From positions 3,769,032-3,833,031 of the forward strand of contig CM039465.1 of NCBI GenBank assembly GCA_022414725.1: a stretch of DNA of 64,000 bases. The letters are read 5' to 3'. Source of the DNA: Microglena sp. YARC. Lineage: Eukaryota; Chlorophyta; Chlorophyceae; Chlamydomonadales; Chlamydomonadaceae. The position numbers and the translations under genes were made by a program. The notes below the pieces were generated by a model, which did no database searches, was not told where the DNA came from, and worked only from the letters and a program-made list of their open reading frames with translations. Position 1 is the stretch's first letter. Every line of letters starts with the position of its first letter. Of the stretch, positions 33,357 through 46,081 are shown in pieces.

Positions 33357-35301
33357 GTGATACAATCACTGCTCTCAAAGGTTACACCTCGGGAGCCTCG
33401 TCCACCCCCTCTTCCTTCTGCTCTTGGAGTTAGATCAAGTGGGAGGATGCGTGGGGAGGTTCCTGAGTTTGGTTTATTAGATGAATCGGTATTGAAGCGA
33501 TACCCTTCAGTGCCAGATGTTACGGTTCCTGATGTTTTAGTTCCTTCCCCTTCTCCTTCTATTGCTGGTGATACTTCTGATGAGGTGGAGCGATCCCCTC
33601 CATCCCCGTCTGTTGATGGTTCTGCAGAAGAGGTACCAGAACCAGTTGGTGCTGCTTTTATCTCCATCCAGTGTGAGCTTTCTTATGCTCAAGCTATAGC
33701 GCTCGATAACCCTGAGAGGGAAGAGTGGCAGCTAGCAATGAGAGATGAAATCGCTTCCCTCGAGGGTCATGGTACTTTGGATTCTGGAGCCTCATCCTGG
33801 GGATGAGTACAGACTTATGTCTGCCAGATGGTTATTTACTAAAAAGTTGGGTAAGGATGGAAGAGTGGAGCGCTACAAAGCGCGTTTTGTGGCTAGAGGT
33901 TACATGCAGCGTCCTGGTATTGAGTACGACCAGACTTTTGCTCCGGTCACCTCTAAAGCGACTTTGAGGGTGTTCCTTGCAGGTGTTGTTCATCGTAAGA
34001 TGTTTCTCCAGGCAAATTGATGTGAAGACTGCATTCCTTCATGGAGTGATAGATCCCAACCTCAAATTGTACTTGAGGCAGCCTGACGGCTTCATCAAGG
34101 TTGGGCCTAATGGAAAACCCCTGGTTTGTCGCATTGTGAAGAGCTTGTATGGATTGAAGCAGGCCCCTAGAGCTTGGCATGACAATGTCCTGCAGGTTCT
34201 TCGCCTTGCAGGTTTCCGACCGACGCTCTCTGATCCAGCACTTTTTGTGCGCCTGGATGCTGATGGCCTGTGGTCCTGGGTCCTGACATATGTCGACGAC
34301 TTTTGGATTGCTGTTGATGAGCTCGTGCTCTATGATGCACTTATTACCATCTTGCGTAATAACGGGTGGGTTATTACAGAAATGGGAGTACCTGAACAGT
34401 TCCTCTCTTTGGACTGTAATGTTACCCTTGATGATGAGGGGCGGTGTGTGAAGATTGTACTCAGTCAGCATAATGCTATTAATGGGATGGTGAGCGGTTC
34501 AAGCTTAATGCAGGGGAAGAGAAGTTGAAGGCTACGTCTGAGGTGCCCATGGTGTCTAAGTCAGTTACAGTTCATGCCATTGGCAGTCCTGTTCTACCTA
34601 ACAACACTTTGTACGCATCTCTGGTTGGTAGCCTCATCTACTTGTCCACGTGCACAAGACCTGATATTGCTTTTGCTGTTAGTCAACTTTCTAGATTCAC
34701 AGCAGCACCTACTCAGGCTCACTGGAATGCAGCTCTGAGGGTTCTGGTGTACCTTCGCAAGCATACTTATATTGGTATTGCCTACACTCATGACCCAAAA
34801 TTTGAGCTCCTTGCTTACAGTGATGCATCTTTTGGTGAGGATCCGGAGGACAGGAGATCTCAAACTGGTCTTGCTTTTCTAGCTTCTGGTGGAATTGTCA
34901 ATTGGGTATCCAAGCGACAAATCACCCCTGCAGTTAGTACTGGGGAAGCTGAGTATCAAGCTTTGGCTGGTTGTGCGAGGGAAGTTCAGTGGCTCAAGTA
35001 TCTTGGGGTAGACCTGGGATTGCCTGTTCACTTGATTACTATCAAATGTGATGCCACGGTAGCTCTGTCCTGGACAGAGGACTACAAGCTTGAAAGCAAG
35101 GCTAAACACATAGATATTATGCATCACTACATCAAGGATTTGGTTCTAAGCCAGCGCATCGGTGTTACTAAGGTGCATACCTCCTTGCAGTTGGCTGATA
35201 CTTTCACTAAGCCTCTCCCCGCAGAGGTTTTTTGGAGTATGAATGGTATGCTTGGTTTGGTCAAGTACAAGCTTCGCCCTAGGTTTATTGATTTACAGTG
35301 A
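33357..35301 (+). pseudogene. Copia-C pol fragment (RT and RNase H), frameshifted
   Basis: Four overlapping frames together encode the C-terminal half of a copia polyprotein. 33357-33775 holds the linker and EWQLAMRDEIASLEGHGT; about 33790-34005 holds RWLFTKKLGKDGRVERYKAR; 33990-34500 holds RQIDVKTAFLHG, KSLYGLKQAPRAWH and the catalytic TYVDDF; 34525-35301 holds TCTRPDIAFAVSQLSRF, SDASFGED, STGEAEYQALAG, KAKHIDI and ADTFTKPLPAEVFW, ending in TGA. At least three frame breaks make it non-functional. Protease and integrase are missing. The family differs from copia-A and copia-B, having unrelated LTRs. Confidence 0.88.
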
Positions 35302-35542
35302 TTTTTCTGCAGTTCAGGTTTGTGCTCTCTGCGGGAGTCGCGGGTTTCGATGCCCACCTGCGGTGATTTCAGAATATTAATTTGCTTCAGGTCTACTGCC
35401 CCTTGCTTCACCTCGAGTGTTGTACGACTCCAATCCTGTAGCGATGGTGAATGGGTATGTAGTTTGTATAGACCTGTCGCACTGGATTTTGGAGGTTGAT
35501 TTTACCTCGAGTCTCTGGTCATGACTACCTCGCTGGTAGATC

Positions 35543-35862
35543 TGTTTGGAATTATTATTATTTTTGTTTGATTTCCCCTCTTTTGGGTAGAAATTGCACC
35601 TGTTTTGGGATTGTTACACCTGCGGTCCAAGGATGGAGCCTGCAAGGTCTGAGTAACTGTTTTACCTCTTTTAGCCCTGATTGGCGTAAATAGAGTTTGC
35701 TTCAGTTAGGTGGAGTGTGGTACTATTCTGCGCTCTTTCCCCTCCTTAGATGAACATTTAGGTTGGTTAAATCTTAGAATGATATTGGAAGTATCGGTGT
35801 CGCCCTTGAGGATGTCTCTCTCTATTAGATTTATTTTCTGCTTGCTTTTGAGTTTCAGATTT
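35543..35862 (+). repeat. Copia-C 3' LTR
   Basis: About 320 bp, starting TG as usual (TGTTTGGAATT) after a CTGGTAGATC sequence, in the expected place some 240 bp after the pol stop. It pairs as an inverted repeat with 32968-33338. Confidence 0.85.
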
Positions 35863-35927
35863 CTTTTTCGAAGTTTATTGTTAAAGGTTTGAAGGTATAA
35901 TTTTCTTGACAGTTAGAACAGGTGGAG

Positions 35928-36338
35928 TGTCAGCTTTAGCTGTTCATTGGTTCTACCTGGCCTATTGGCTACGCAACCTATCGCGTCTGTCCTTTCCCGT
36001 AACCTAAGGGTTTTGGGGTTTGCCGTCAGGACTCCTCTCTCAAGAGGCGTCCCTCGGCTCTTTTAACTGTCCAGTTGTCTAAACACTTCGTTCCTGGTCT
36101 CCTCACGTCCGCGCAGTGGTTAGCGTGATGGGCCCATAACCTGACAGAGTTCAGGGGACGTGAGGAGACCAGGAACGAAGTGTTTAGACAACTGGACAGT
36201 TAAAAGAGCCGAGGGACGCCTCTTGAGAGAGGAGTCCTGACGGCAAACCCCAAAACCCTTAGGTTACGGGAAAGGACAGACGCGATAGGTTGCGTAGCCA
36301 ATAGGCCAGGTAGAACCAATGAACAGCTAAAGCTGACA
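35928..36338. mobile_element. Palindromic element: two 183-bp arms around a 45-bp loop
   Basis: The left arm 35928-36110 and right arm 36156-36338 are exact reverse complements as read by eye. The ends are TGTCAGCTTTAGCTG and CAGCTAAAGCTGACA. The arms contain a GGGTTTTGGGGTTTGCC tract. No ORF and no clear flanking target duplication. It looks like a foldback or MITE-type element, or a recently formed inverted duplication. Confidence 0.85.
36105..36161 (+). other. tRNA-Met-like half in the palindrome loop
   Basis: GCGCAGTGGTTAGCG fits a tRNA D-arm and box A. GGGCCCATAACC fits the anticodon loop of initiator tRNA-Met (CAU anticodon). GTCC and GGAC flank the loop and pair. The anticodon stem is imperfect and there is no convincing box B or T-arm, so it is not a functional tRNA gene. 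Confidence 0.5.
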
Positions 36339-36366
36339 AAGTCTGGACAATGAAAACAGTATAAAA

Positions 36367-36612
36367 CTATTCACACCTACAAAAAAAGACTTGATCCAGT
36401 CTATTTATATATTCATGGATGAACGAAGGAAGCTTCTCTCGGCCTTCAACTTCTGGATTGCACTTCAGGTAATGTAGAGGAATCATTTTGCTATCAGATT
36501 GGGAAATCAGGTTCTGATACTTACTTCTCGAATTCAGCAAGGCTTCGTCAGTACATTCAAAGACCACATGGTGTTCATCTTTAACTATTACACAGTCACG
36601 AAGGTGACACAC
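36367..36612 (-). pseudogene. Zinc-finger tail of a LINE-type protein, unit 2
   Basis: Second copy of the fragment at 24242-24487. Gly to Val at the ninth residue is shared with unit 3. It lies 28 bp after the palindromic insertion. Confidence 0.55.
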
Positions 36613-37364
36613 TCGATCCTTCCAATGAACAATTATATGTTTCCATCTACGGTATCAGTTTCCACCTGTAGGTAGTGGGAGGATATTCTAAATCTAAACC
36701 TATACCTTCTCGGTAGGTCTCGGATGATGTCTACTATCACATCTGGTGCGACTTTGCGAGGTAACTGTAACAGCCGAACATGCATGGTGTACTATTACTT
36801 CTGGACTATGGAGAGCCTCTTGCTTGATCATATGAAACTTTATTCACTGATGTGCTTGGAGGTTGCCCGACTGGTCCTTTACTCCTCTTAGTTACGGTAT
36901 ATGCTACCACTCGAAGGACTCCCGTCAGATCGACGTTTTCCTAAAAGCCCTAGAGAACTCAATCCTTTCCAGCGGGTGCCTAACTGCCTAATTACATATG
37001 AATTCCTCCGCCTTTCTTTCTGGCTCCTCGGTGGTGCTGTTTCATGTAATCGTTTACGGGGTCCCAGTTCCTGGGGTGAAAATCCTTTCAAAACAAAAAA
37101 TGAAGGTGGTCGAAAGTCAGATGGACAGCTTACCTAGTACAGTACTCGTCGAGACCTTGACTCAAGCTTTTGTCTTTGGCATACTCCCTGATGTAGTATA
37201 CTTGAACTTGGTTACCGGTACATGTCTCCAGCATATAAATGATGCTATACTGTGGAATACTCCCTGAGTTCCAGAGCACCAAGAACCAGCTAGACAGTTT
37301 CTAACCTTTCAACTCAATCAGGAGTTAAGACCAACATATTTACATATTCATTATTTAAAAATAA

Positions 37365-38435
37365 ATCTCCTTATGTAAGGAGGAGGATAGATGAAGTCAC
37401 TGACCACCCTCTGGTCTCAGCATACCGTAGACGGTAGTAAGCTTGACGACGTACGCTACCAAGCACCAGCTAGACAATATCCAATCACTCTATTCAAATA
37501 TGCATTAAGATCAACAGGTGAATCCTTTACAAACACCTCTCCTTGTTTGGGGAGGAGGATATATGAAGTCACTGACCACCCTCTGGTCTAGGCATACCTC
37601 GAAGGGTAGTTTGCTTGACGACGTACGCTACCAAGCACCAGCTAGACTATATATAATCACTAATTTCAAACAGGAATTAAGATCAACAGGTGAATCCTTT
37701 ACAAATACCAAGCACCAGCTAGACAACATCTAATTACTGAATTCAAACACGAATTAAGATCAACGGGTGAATCCTCTACAAATACCTCTCCTTATATGGG
37801 GAGGAGGATATATGAAGTCACTGACAAAACTCTGGTCTCAGCATACCTCAGACTGTAGTATGCTTGACGATATTCGCTACCAAGCACCAGCTAGACAATA
37901 TATAATCACTCAATTCAAACATGAATTCAGATGAACAGGTAAATACTGCACAAACACCTCTCCTTATATGAGGAGGAGGATATATGAAGTCACTGACTAC
38001 CCTCTGGTCTCAGCATACCTCATACGGTAGTATGCTTCATGAGGTGCGTTACCAAGCACCAGATAGACAGTATCTAATCACTCTATTCAAAATGCATTAA
38101 GATCAACAGGGGAATCCTTTACAAATACCTCTCCTAATGGAAGGAGGAGGATAGATGAAGTCACTGACCACCTTCAGGTCTCAGCATACCTCAGACGGTA
38201 GTACGGTATGCTTAATGAAGTGCGCCACCAAGCACCGGATAGACAGTACGGTATCTAATCACTCTATTCAAGTATGCATTGAGATCAACAGGTGAATCCT
38301 TTACAAATACCTCTCCTAATGTAAGGAGGAGGATAGATGAAGTCACTGGCCACCCTCTGGTCTCAGCATACCTCAGACGGTAGTATGCTTTATGAAGTAC
38401 GCTACCAGGCACCAGCTAGACAATATCTAAGCCCT
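37365..38435 (+). repeat. Six-copy tandem repeat, approx. 175 bp, unit 2
   Basis: Same array as 25240-26310, with single-base gaps near 37955 and 38090. Confidence 0.9.
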
Positions 38436-39601
38436 CAATTCAATCAGGACGTGACGTGACGTGACGCGACGTGTGCACACGCGTGTGAGGTGGCGTGGCG
38501 TGGCGTGAGGTGACGTGACGAATGGTTAAAATAACGGTTGGTCTTCCGCCCAGAAATTATCGACAAGTGGTTGGGATTCCTATAAATGCTGTGATGAAAA
38601 AAAGATTAGTGATGAAAATCATGTTACCGAGACCAGGAAACCAATACGGCCCCGTCGAAAATCGGTTGCCGAAAGAGGTTGTTGGTTCTGGCGGCCAGGC
38701 CGGGCCAGGCTGGCGACCTGGCTGCCCTTTACTTGCCCTTGCCCGCCCTTGCCTGCTCTTCCCGTCCTACGACATTATGCCAACGCTGTACCGCGTCGCC
38801 TCAGACGTCACACTATAGGGCACACCAGGCATTCAAACCACCAGCCTGTTTCAGCGACCGTTTCCCCGACAATTTCTTGATTTATCGTTGCACAGGTCTG
38901 CCGTCAGGGGCTGACCAATACTCACTGGTCGGAAGCCCGTGAGCAGCACAAGAGCGTTTCTCAAACGATGCCGCAAGCTTCATAGTCGTATCATCTTAAT
39001 CCGACGAACTGGAGTCCGACGAAAGACAAACCCTACCCTGGACAGCATGGCGTTGACGTTGAGCGTATCTTACGCGACCAGCCTGTCGACTCCTCGGAGC
39101 TAGTGTAGCAACCGAACAGCAGCTTCTTGGTATCCATCTGCAAGTGTCGGGCAGTAGCCACAAATGCTGCTGCTGCACAAGAATGGATTCGCCGCGAATT
39201 CTTTCTTTCGTCTACTGATTCATTATCTTTCTGATCAGCGTCTTCATTTTTGCATTGATGTGCCAATGGGCACTCCGGACAGAAAGACTACACCTAGAAG
39301 GTGGACACCTGCTGGTGGGTCCCCATCCCTGTCCTACGCGTGAAGACAGAAGACGGAGTCAGAGGTCGTCGAGGGAGGACTGGCGGGGAGGACGGGGCCA
39401 GGGCCCGCGGTTTAGGGGGTGATTGTCGATTTGGTTTCATCTCCTGAATCGAGCCCATCGACCCCCCGCAAGAGAAAAGCTCGATCCTTGCCGAGCGGCC
39501 CGCAAATGGTAGGCAGTAAATGAATCCTAGTTTGTTTCAGTCGCTCCTTGCTGTTGCAACCCACCACCCGCGCACTTGCCACCCAGTTCCCCCCCCCCTC
39601 C

Positions 39602-39632
<31 letters not shown>

Positions 39633-39943
39633 ACACCACCACCACAGATACACACAAATCATGACAAACCCCCCCACTACACACCCTGTGTAGGAATGAT
39701 TCCTAGTTTGTTTCAGTCGCTCCTTGCTGTTGCACCCCAACAACCACGCACTTGCCAACCAGTGCCCCCACCCCCACCCCCCACCCCCCCACACACCACA
39801 CACACCACCACAACAAATACACAAAGTCATCACAAAACCACCCACTACACACCATGTGCAGGAACGATTCCTATTTTGTATCAGTCGCTCCTTGCTGTTG
39901 CACCCCAACAACCACGCACTTGCCAACCAGTGCCCTCCCTCCC

Positions 39944-39974
<31 letters not shown>

Positions 39975-40093
39975 ATACATACACACACACACACATACAC
40001 ACAAAACATCTCAACCACACACCACACACCCTGTGCAGGAACGATTCCTAGCTTTCATCACTCGCTCCTTGCTGTTGTACCCCAACGTTACAG

Positions 40094-40192
40094 CCGTGTT
40101 GAACATCATGATTCGGAAGCCCGTCTGTTGTGAAAACAGCCCTCTTGCGGGTGAAGAAAACAGCACCACGCCTATCTGCAACAACTGGCCTG
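40094..40192 (+). CDS. Third copy of the penultimate exon
   Basis: As in unit 2, plus CCT for CCA (Pro) at the last full codon, again silent. The donor GTAAGTG and a TACAG acceptor are intact. Confidence 0.6.
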
Positions 40193-41700
40193 GTAAGTGA
40201 ATAGGGATGTCAATATCGCACCGGTATCCAAGACAGTTAGGCGAGATATCATACGATATTGTATGATACATTGATTTATCATACGATATTACGATATGCA
40301 ATAGGTTGACATACCATACGATATATCATATGATATCATCAAAAATCTGCACAGTATATCATTCTCGACAACCCTACAAGTGACACATGAAGATATTTGT
40401 TTGCTGAGCTCAAGGCAGCTTGTACAGGCACACGTGTAGTAAACGCAAACTACAAGTACCAGACGTTCCCTTGCCTTACATCTTTTCCACCCAGACGATT
40501 TTGGTTACACTTTGGTATATCTGGAGGTCAAGTGAAAGTACCAGATGTTCCCCTGCCTTAAAACACGTTTTCCACCCGACTAAGTAACAGTGGGTGGGTG
40601 TTGGTGTGGGTGGGTGGGTGGGTGGGTGTGGGGGGGGGGGGGAGGGGGAGTAAACAAATACTTCAAGTTCCAGACGTTCCCCTGCCTTACAACACGTTTT
40701 CCACCCAGACAATATTGGTTACAGTGTGTGGGTGGGTGGGGGGAGGGGGGGGGGGGGGGGTAATCGAATACTTCAAGTACCAGACGTTCCCATGCCTTAC
40801 AACATGTTTTTCACCCAGACGATATTGGTAACAGCTGTCTTCCATGCAAGGAAGTATGAGTGTATGAAAAGTGGGTAGGTTAAGTCAAACTAACAGAGTC
40901 ACAGTCGTTGCCACAAACGCCACAACAGGCCACACCACACCACACCAGAAGCAGAAGCAAACCAAGTACGTGTCAGTCCATAGTTAACCTGATTCATGCC
41001 ACACCAAGCCACACCGCACCACAACACACCACAACACCGCAGAAGCAAACCAAGTGCGTGTAAGGTTATAGTTAACCTCATTCATGCCACACTAAACCAC
41101 AACACACCACAGCTAAAGCAAACGAAGCCTTCGCCAGGCCATAGTCATCCTGATTCATGCCACGCCAAACCGCGCCACACCACGCCACAGCAAAACACAA
41201 CACGACACAGCAGAAGCAAACCAAGCATGTGCTAGACCATAGTCAACCTGATTCATGCCACGCCAAACCACACGGCACCACGTACCAAACCTAACTTAAT
41301 CTAAGCTTACCAAAATAATCAATGAGAAGGAGCCTAACCCTACTGTGCCTCGTCAACCTGATTCATGCCATGCCAAACCACACCGCACCACATACCGTAC
41401 TAACCTAAATTAATATAAGCTAACCAGACCAAACCAAACCAAATCGCCCATCAATGAGGAGGAGCCTGACCTTTCTATGCATATGACCGCCCTCCAGACC
41501 TAACAATGATCCTATCGGCTGCTCTGGCTGGCAATTTGATTGCATGGCTGGCAGGATACAAACCACCCCCTTCCACCACCACCACCACCACAACCAACAA
41601 CCTACCCCCAAACTCAAACCTGCTCCAAACCCACCCTACTGTGCCTGACCCTGCTGTGCCTACCTCCCTCCGCCAGACCTGACTATGATCCTATCTGCAG

Positions 41701-41771
41701 CTCCAGTCACAACCAACGTGTTGATCCTGCTCGCGCTGTTCTTCCTCGGCGTCATCAGCACCATGTTGTAA
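41701..41771 (+). CDS. Third copy of the terminal exon (hydrophobic tail)
   Basis: 71 bp, identical in protein to the first two copies. Shares the silent CTG with unit 2. TAA at 41769-41771. Confidence 0.6.
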
Positions 41772-44700
41772 TCATGAGAGCTCTGTTTAATTTGTGTGTG
41801 CAAATTAAGCGACTTTGTGCGCCCCCAGTGCGACGCGCTGCCCCCCGAACCCCGCGAAGCGCAGAGCCGGGGGGGGTTGGGGGGTGCATTTCTGACTAGT
41901 TTAGGCAGACCCATGCGTCGCCATGCGGCGACAAAATGGCGACGCGTCGCACACAAGAAGTCCATGAGATAACTGTTTCTTTAATTTTGCTAGTCATGGC
42001 AGCTTCCCACCAGCTCCAATAGCGAGCCACTGGGTCAAACCCAATACTTGAAGCTGCATTGGAATGATTGTCATAGCGGCTTTCATACGCACTAGCTAGC
42101 TTCAGGTTTGGTTCAAGGACAGGGAGCTGCATCATCAGTATATCGAATGATGTGTCAGTATATCGTACAATATAGTATGATAATCCATTATTGTATGATA
42201 TATAGCCCGATAATCTTGGGAACAGAACGATATTAACAACCCTGCATAGGTTGTATGCAGAGCTTGCTGCCGAGCAAATATCGATCAGCATAAAGATTGC
42301 AAACATTGCAAACAGTCAGGGCTTCTCTTTTCAGCTACGAGCAGCAGCTTCTGGGCAGCTCCCCTGACTGGCTGTTCAGCCAAACCTGACGCAGCCTAGT
42401 GCACCTTGAAGCTGACACAATCAGCTGTCCAGAGCTGCTAAAAAAGTTCAAATGGTGGTATTTTGCGTTGCATTCAGTGCATGCTGCACAATGATAGAGT
42501 TGAAATAAATTGGAGTTTCCTCATCACATCTCCTTGTTGCTAGACGAGACTCCCGGATTTGAGGAATACCATGATGGCAAACCACCGTGTTCAAGTACAG
42601 TTGGGAGAACTGTTCGGCGTTGATCTTCGGGTGACAAGGTTGAACGCAGGGGCTTGTTGCTAGGCAAGACTGGACGCCAGCATGGCAACGCTCGATGCTC
42701 ATAAGTCCTTCTTAACTCCATCAAGCGGCGGGCACATTTGGAGTCCTGTAGGGCACCAGGAAAAGTGCAATCATCATCAGCAATGTGTGCTGCACAACGA
42801 CAGGAGAACAGCTCAATGTCTGCTGCTCAGCGTATGCTGGCAAGCAGGGTTGTTCAAAACAAACGTGTTTGCGTGACTAAGTCCAAAAACACAAACACTC
42901 CGGAGGGGTGAGTGCGTGTTTCCACACATACTTGGGCAGATTTTGACTGAGACGTGCGTGTTTTCACTGGATTTCACAGGGCATTCGTGCACCTTTTGAC
43001 AAGGTCGTTTGTGTTTTCACACATATTTTGGGGCCTTTGTATGCATCACATAAACTGTCTGAGGGCTTTTAACAACCCTGATAGTGAGCATGACGCGTGC
43101 TACATGGGTTGGATTATAACATGCTTTTTCAGCCGAATCTGGGCTACTCACCGTCTTCCAATTCCGAATCCCCCCCATGTTATACCCACGGAAACCAGGG
43201 AGCATACTAAGCGGGTGAGAGAGTTTAAAGACATGTCCAGGTCCATGAGGATGAAGGGTGCTACATGAATTTCTATGATCAGGTACCCAGACATTTGTTG
43301 GTCATCTTTTTACTGCAAATGAGCTCATAATAAAGTTTGGCGGGATCAAAGTGGTGTTCAGCAGAAGGGGTGCACAGCATAGCTTTTATTTTCAGCTAGA
43401 AGCAGCAGCTTCAAGGCAGCTTAGCTGATTGGCTAATCAGCCAAAGCCATCGCAACCTAGTGCATCTGGAAGCTGGCAGAATTAGCTGTCTAGAACTGAA
43501 ATCTTGGGGCTAAGCCCAGTGGCTGGCTTGAGGAGCTGGGTAGAAGGTGCTGTTCGCAGCCGCAAATAAAAGCCATGGTTCACAGTTGCTAATAGTGAGT
43601 GCTGAGAAGAAGAAAATAGGACAACTTAGAGCATCCTCATCAGGACCAGGGTTTTCTTTTAAGCGCTACTTGTAGTGCTACCAAGTGTTAAATTCTGTAC
43701 CTTGGCGTTTTGGGGGTTCTACATAAGAGCCTGTTGGGGTTACTTTTGGGGGGCAAAATACTGTTAGTGGCACCCCAAAGGATGCTAGGAGAATCATGGT
43801 GCTACATAAGGATACTGGTTCATTTCCTTTCTTGTAGTGTTACCAAGTTCTATATACAGTTAGGGTCAGGGCTGCTTGTTTCTTGTGGTTGGGCAAGCGG
43901 ACACCACAGTGACCCTGGTGGCTTCTGCCTCCCAGAAGGGGGGGCTCCGCCTAAACAACTGATCAGGAATCTATTTTTCAGGACCATGCTGCTGTTCTAC
44001 GGGTTACTTTCAATCTTGGATCAAGACTTTTGCTAGATTTACCTCCTCGGAGCACAGATGAAAACATTCACTGGACAGTTTGGCACATAAATATTTTGTC
44101 AAGTCCCCCTAGACTCTGTCAAGCCGCGGGCACATTTGGAGTTAAGTAGAGCAGCAAAAAAAATGTCATCATCACCTTGGACTTGAACTTGGTTAGATCG
44201 CTCCAGCAGCAGTTTGGCTAGTCACCATCTCCGTCAGTAAAATTAATTCCCAGTTCAAATTTAATCGTTGTTGTCATCATCACCAAAACAATCAAAATCT
44301 AAGCATTATGATCAAAATATATTTGATCCAATCTCTTCATGTCTTGTAAGCTGTGATTTACCATGTGAACGGCTGACTCAGATGGTCATATGGAAAAGCT
44401 ACAGCTTGCAACATCACATATTCATGGATAAACCGATTAAGGTAATATGGCTACAATAACTAGATTTCTGCCGACAACAACACTATTGCCCTGTCAGCTG
44501 AAGTCCCTCAGATTATATCGCTCTGTGTCTTTGCTAGGGCTTTTGACATAAATATGAAGTATCTGGCAGCATGATGCCCAGGTGTAACATTTAAAAAGGC
44601 ATAACATTAAGTTAATTGCTTGTGCGATATTGCTGACATGTGGCAAAACAGATACAAAGTATTGTATCGGGCTGTTTGATTTGCCTTCCATTTGTTCATA

Positions 44701-45084
44701 ACAAAATACTCAGTGACACTACTAGTTGAATATCACTTTTGTTTGAGGATTTTCGACCCAGGAAGGTGGACCCCGTGAACAAAACAACACGCATCGAGGA
44801 TTCAGAAAGAGAGGCCGAGAAATACCTACGAAGTAGTCACACGCTGAAAAGTTGGGGCACGCCAGACCGTTGTGTGGTTGCTGTAACAGATTCTGACACT
44901 GCTACGGTAGTCTACTATCACAACTTGAACTAGGTTACAAAGCTTCAGACAGAAATTTGGCTGCATACCGTCTTCGGCAGTAAAAAAAAGAAATTACCAG
45001 GGAAAGGTTAACGCGAACAAATCACTGTTTTCATTTTCCCCCTCCTCTTCTTCTGAAGTCTGGACAATAAAAACAGTATAAAAA

Positions 45085-45330
45085 CTATTCACACCTACAA
45101 AAAAAGACTTCATCCAGTCTATTTATATATTCATGGATGAACGAAGGAAGCTTCTCTCGGCCTTCAACTTCTGGATTGCACTTCAGGTAATGTAGAGGAA
45201 TCATTTTGCTATCAGATTGGGAAATCAGGTTCTGATACTTACTTCTCGAATTCAGCAAGGCTTCGTCAGTACATTCAAAGACCGCATGGTGTTCATCTTT
45301 AACTATTACACAGTCACGAAGGTGACACAC
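45085..45330 (-). pseudogene. Zinc-finger tail of a LINE-type protein, unit 3
   Basis: Third copy. It has Ala for Val within the HHVVFEC core and Glu for Gln near the end. No RT domain nearby. Confidence 0.55.
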
Positions 45331-46081
45331 TCGATCCTTCCAATGAACAATTATATGTTTCCATCTACGGCATCAGTTTCCACCTGTAGGTAGTGGGAGG
45401 ATATTCTAAATCTAGACCTATACCTTCTCGGTAGGTCTCGGATGATGTCTACTATCACATCTGGTGCGACTTTGCGAGGTAACTGTAACAGCAGAACATG
45501 CATGGTGTACTATTACTTCTGGACTATGGAGAGCCTCTTGCTTGATCATATGAAACTTTATTCACTGATGTGCTTGGAGGTTGCCCGACTGGTCCTATAC
45601 TCCTCTTAGTTACGGTATATGCTACGACTCGAAGGACTCCCGTCAGATCGACGTTTTCCTAAAAGCCCTAGAGAACTCAATCCTTTCCAGCGGGTGCCTA
45701 ACTGCCTAATTACATATGAATTCCTCCGCCTTTCTTTCTGGCTCCTCGGTGGTGCTGTTTCATGTAATCGTTTACGGGGTCCCAGTTCCTGGGGTGAAAA
45801 TCCTTTCAATACAAAAAATGAAGGTGGTCGAAAGTCAGATGGAAAGCTTACCTAGTACAGTACTCGTCGAGACCTTGACTCAAGCTTTGTCTTTGGCATA
45901 CTCCCTGATGTAGTATACTTGAACTTGGTTACCGGTACATGTCTCCAGCATATAAATGATGCTATACTGTGGAATACTCCCTGAGTTCCAGAGCACCAAG
46001 AACCAGCTAGACAGTTTCTAACCTTTCAACTCAATCAGGAGTTAAGACCAACATATTTACATATTCATTATTTAAAAATAA

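Larger units (their letters stand above)
32961..36338. mobile_element. 3.38-kb composite insertion in tandem unit 2
   Basis: Absent from the same place in units 1 (after 24219) and 3, where CTTCTTCTGAAGTCTGG is continuous. It holds an inverted LTR, a copia pol fragment, a second LTR, about 65 bp of unknown DNA and the palindromic element. It must have arrived after the unit was duplicated. Confidence 0.9.
27396..39518. repeat. Tandem unit 2 (12.1 kb), with insertion
   Basis: Second copy, nearly identical to unit 1 except for a 3.38-kb insertion at 32961-36338, which accounts for the length difference. The junctions unit 1/2 and 2/3 are the same sequence (GGTAGGCAGTA joined to AATGAATCC). Confidence 0.93.

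Noticed and set aside
36105..36161. Functional tRNA-Met gene
   Set aside because: No T-arm or box B and an imperfect anticodon stem. Only the D-arm and anticodon-loop half is recognisable.
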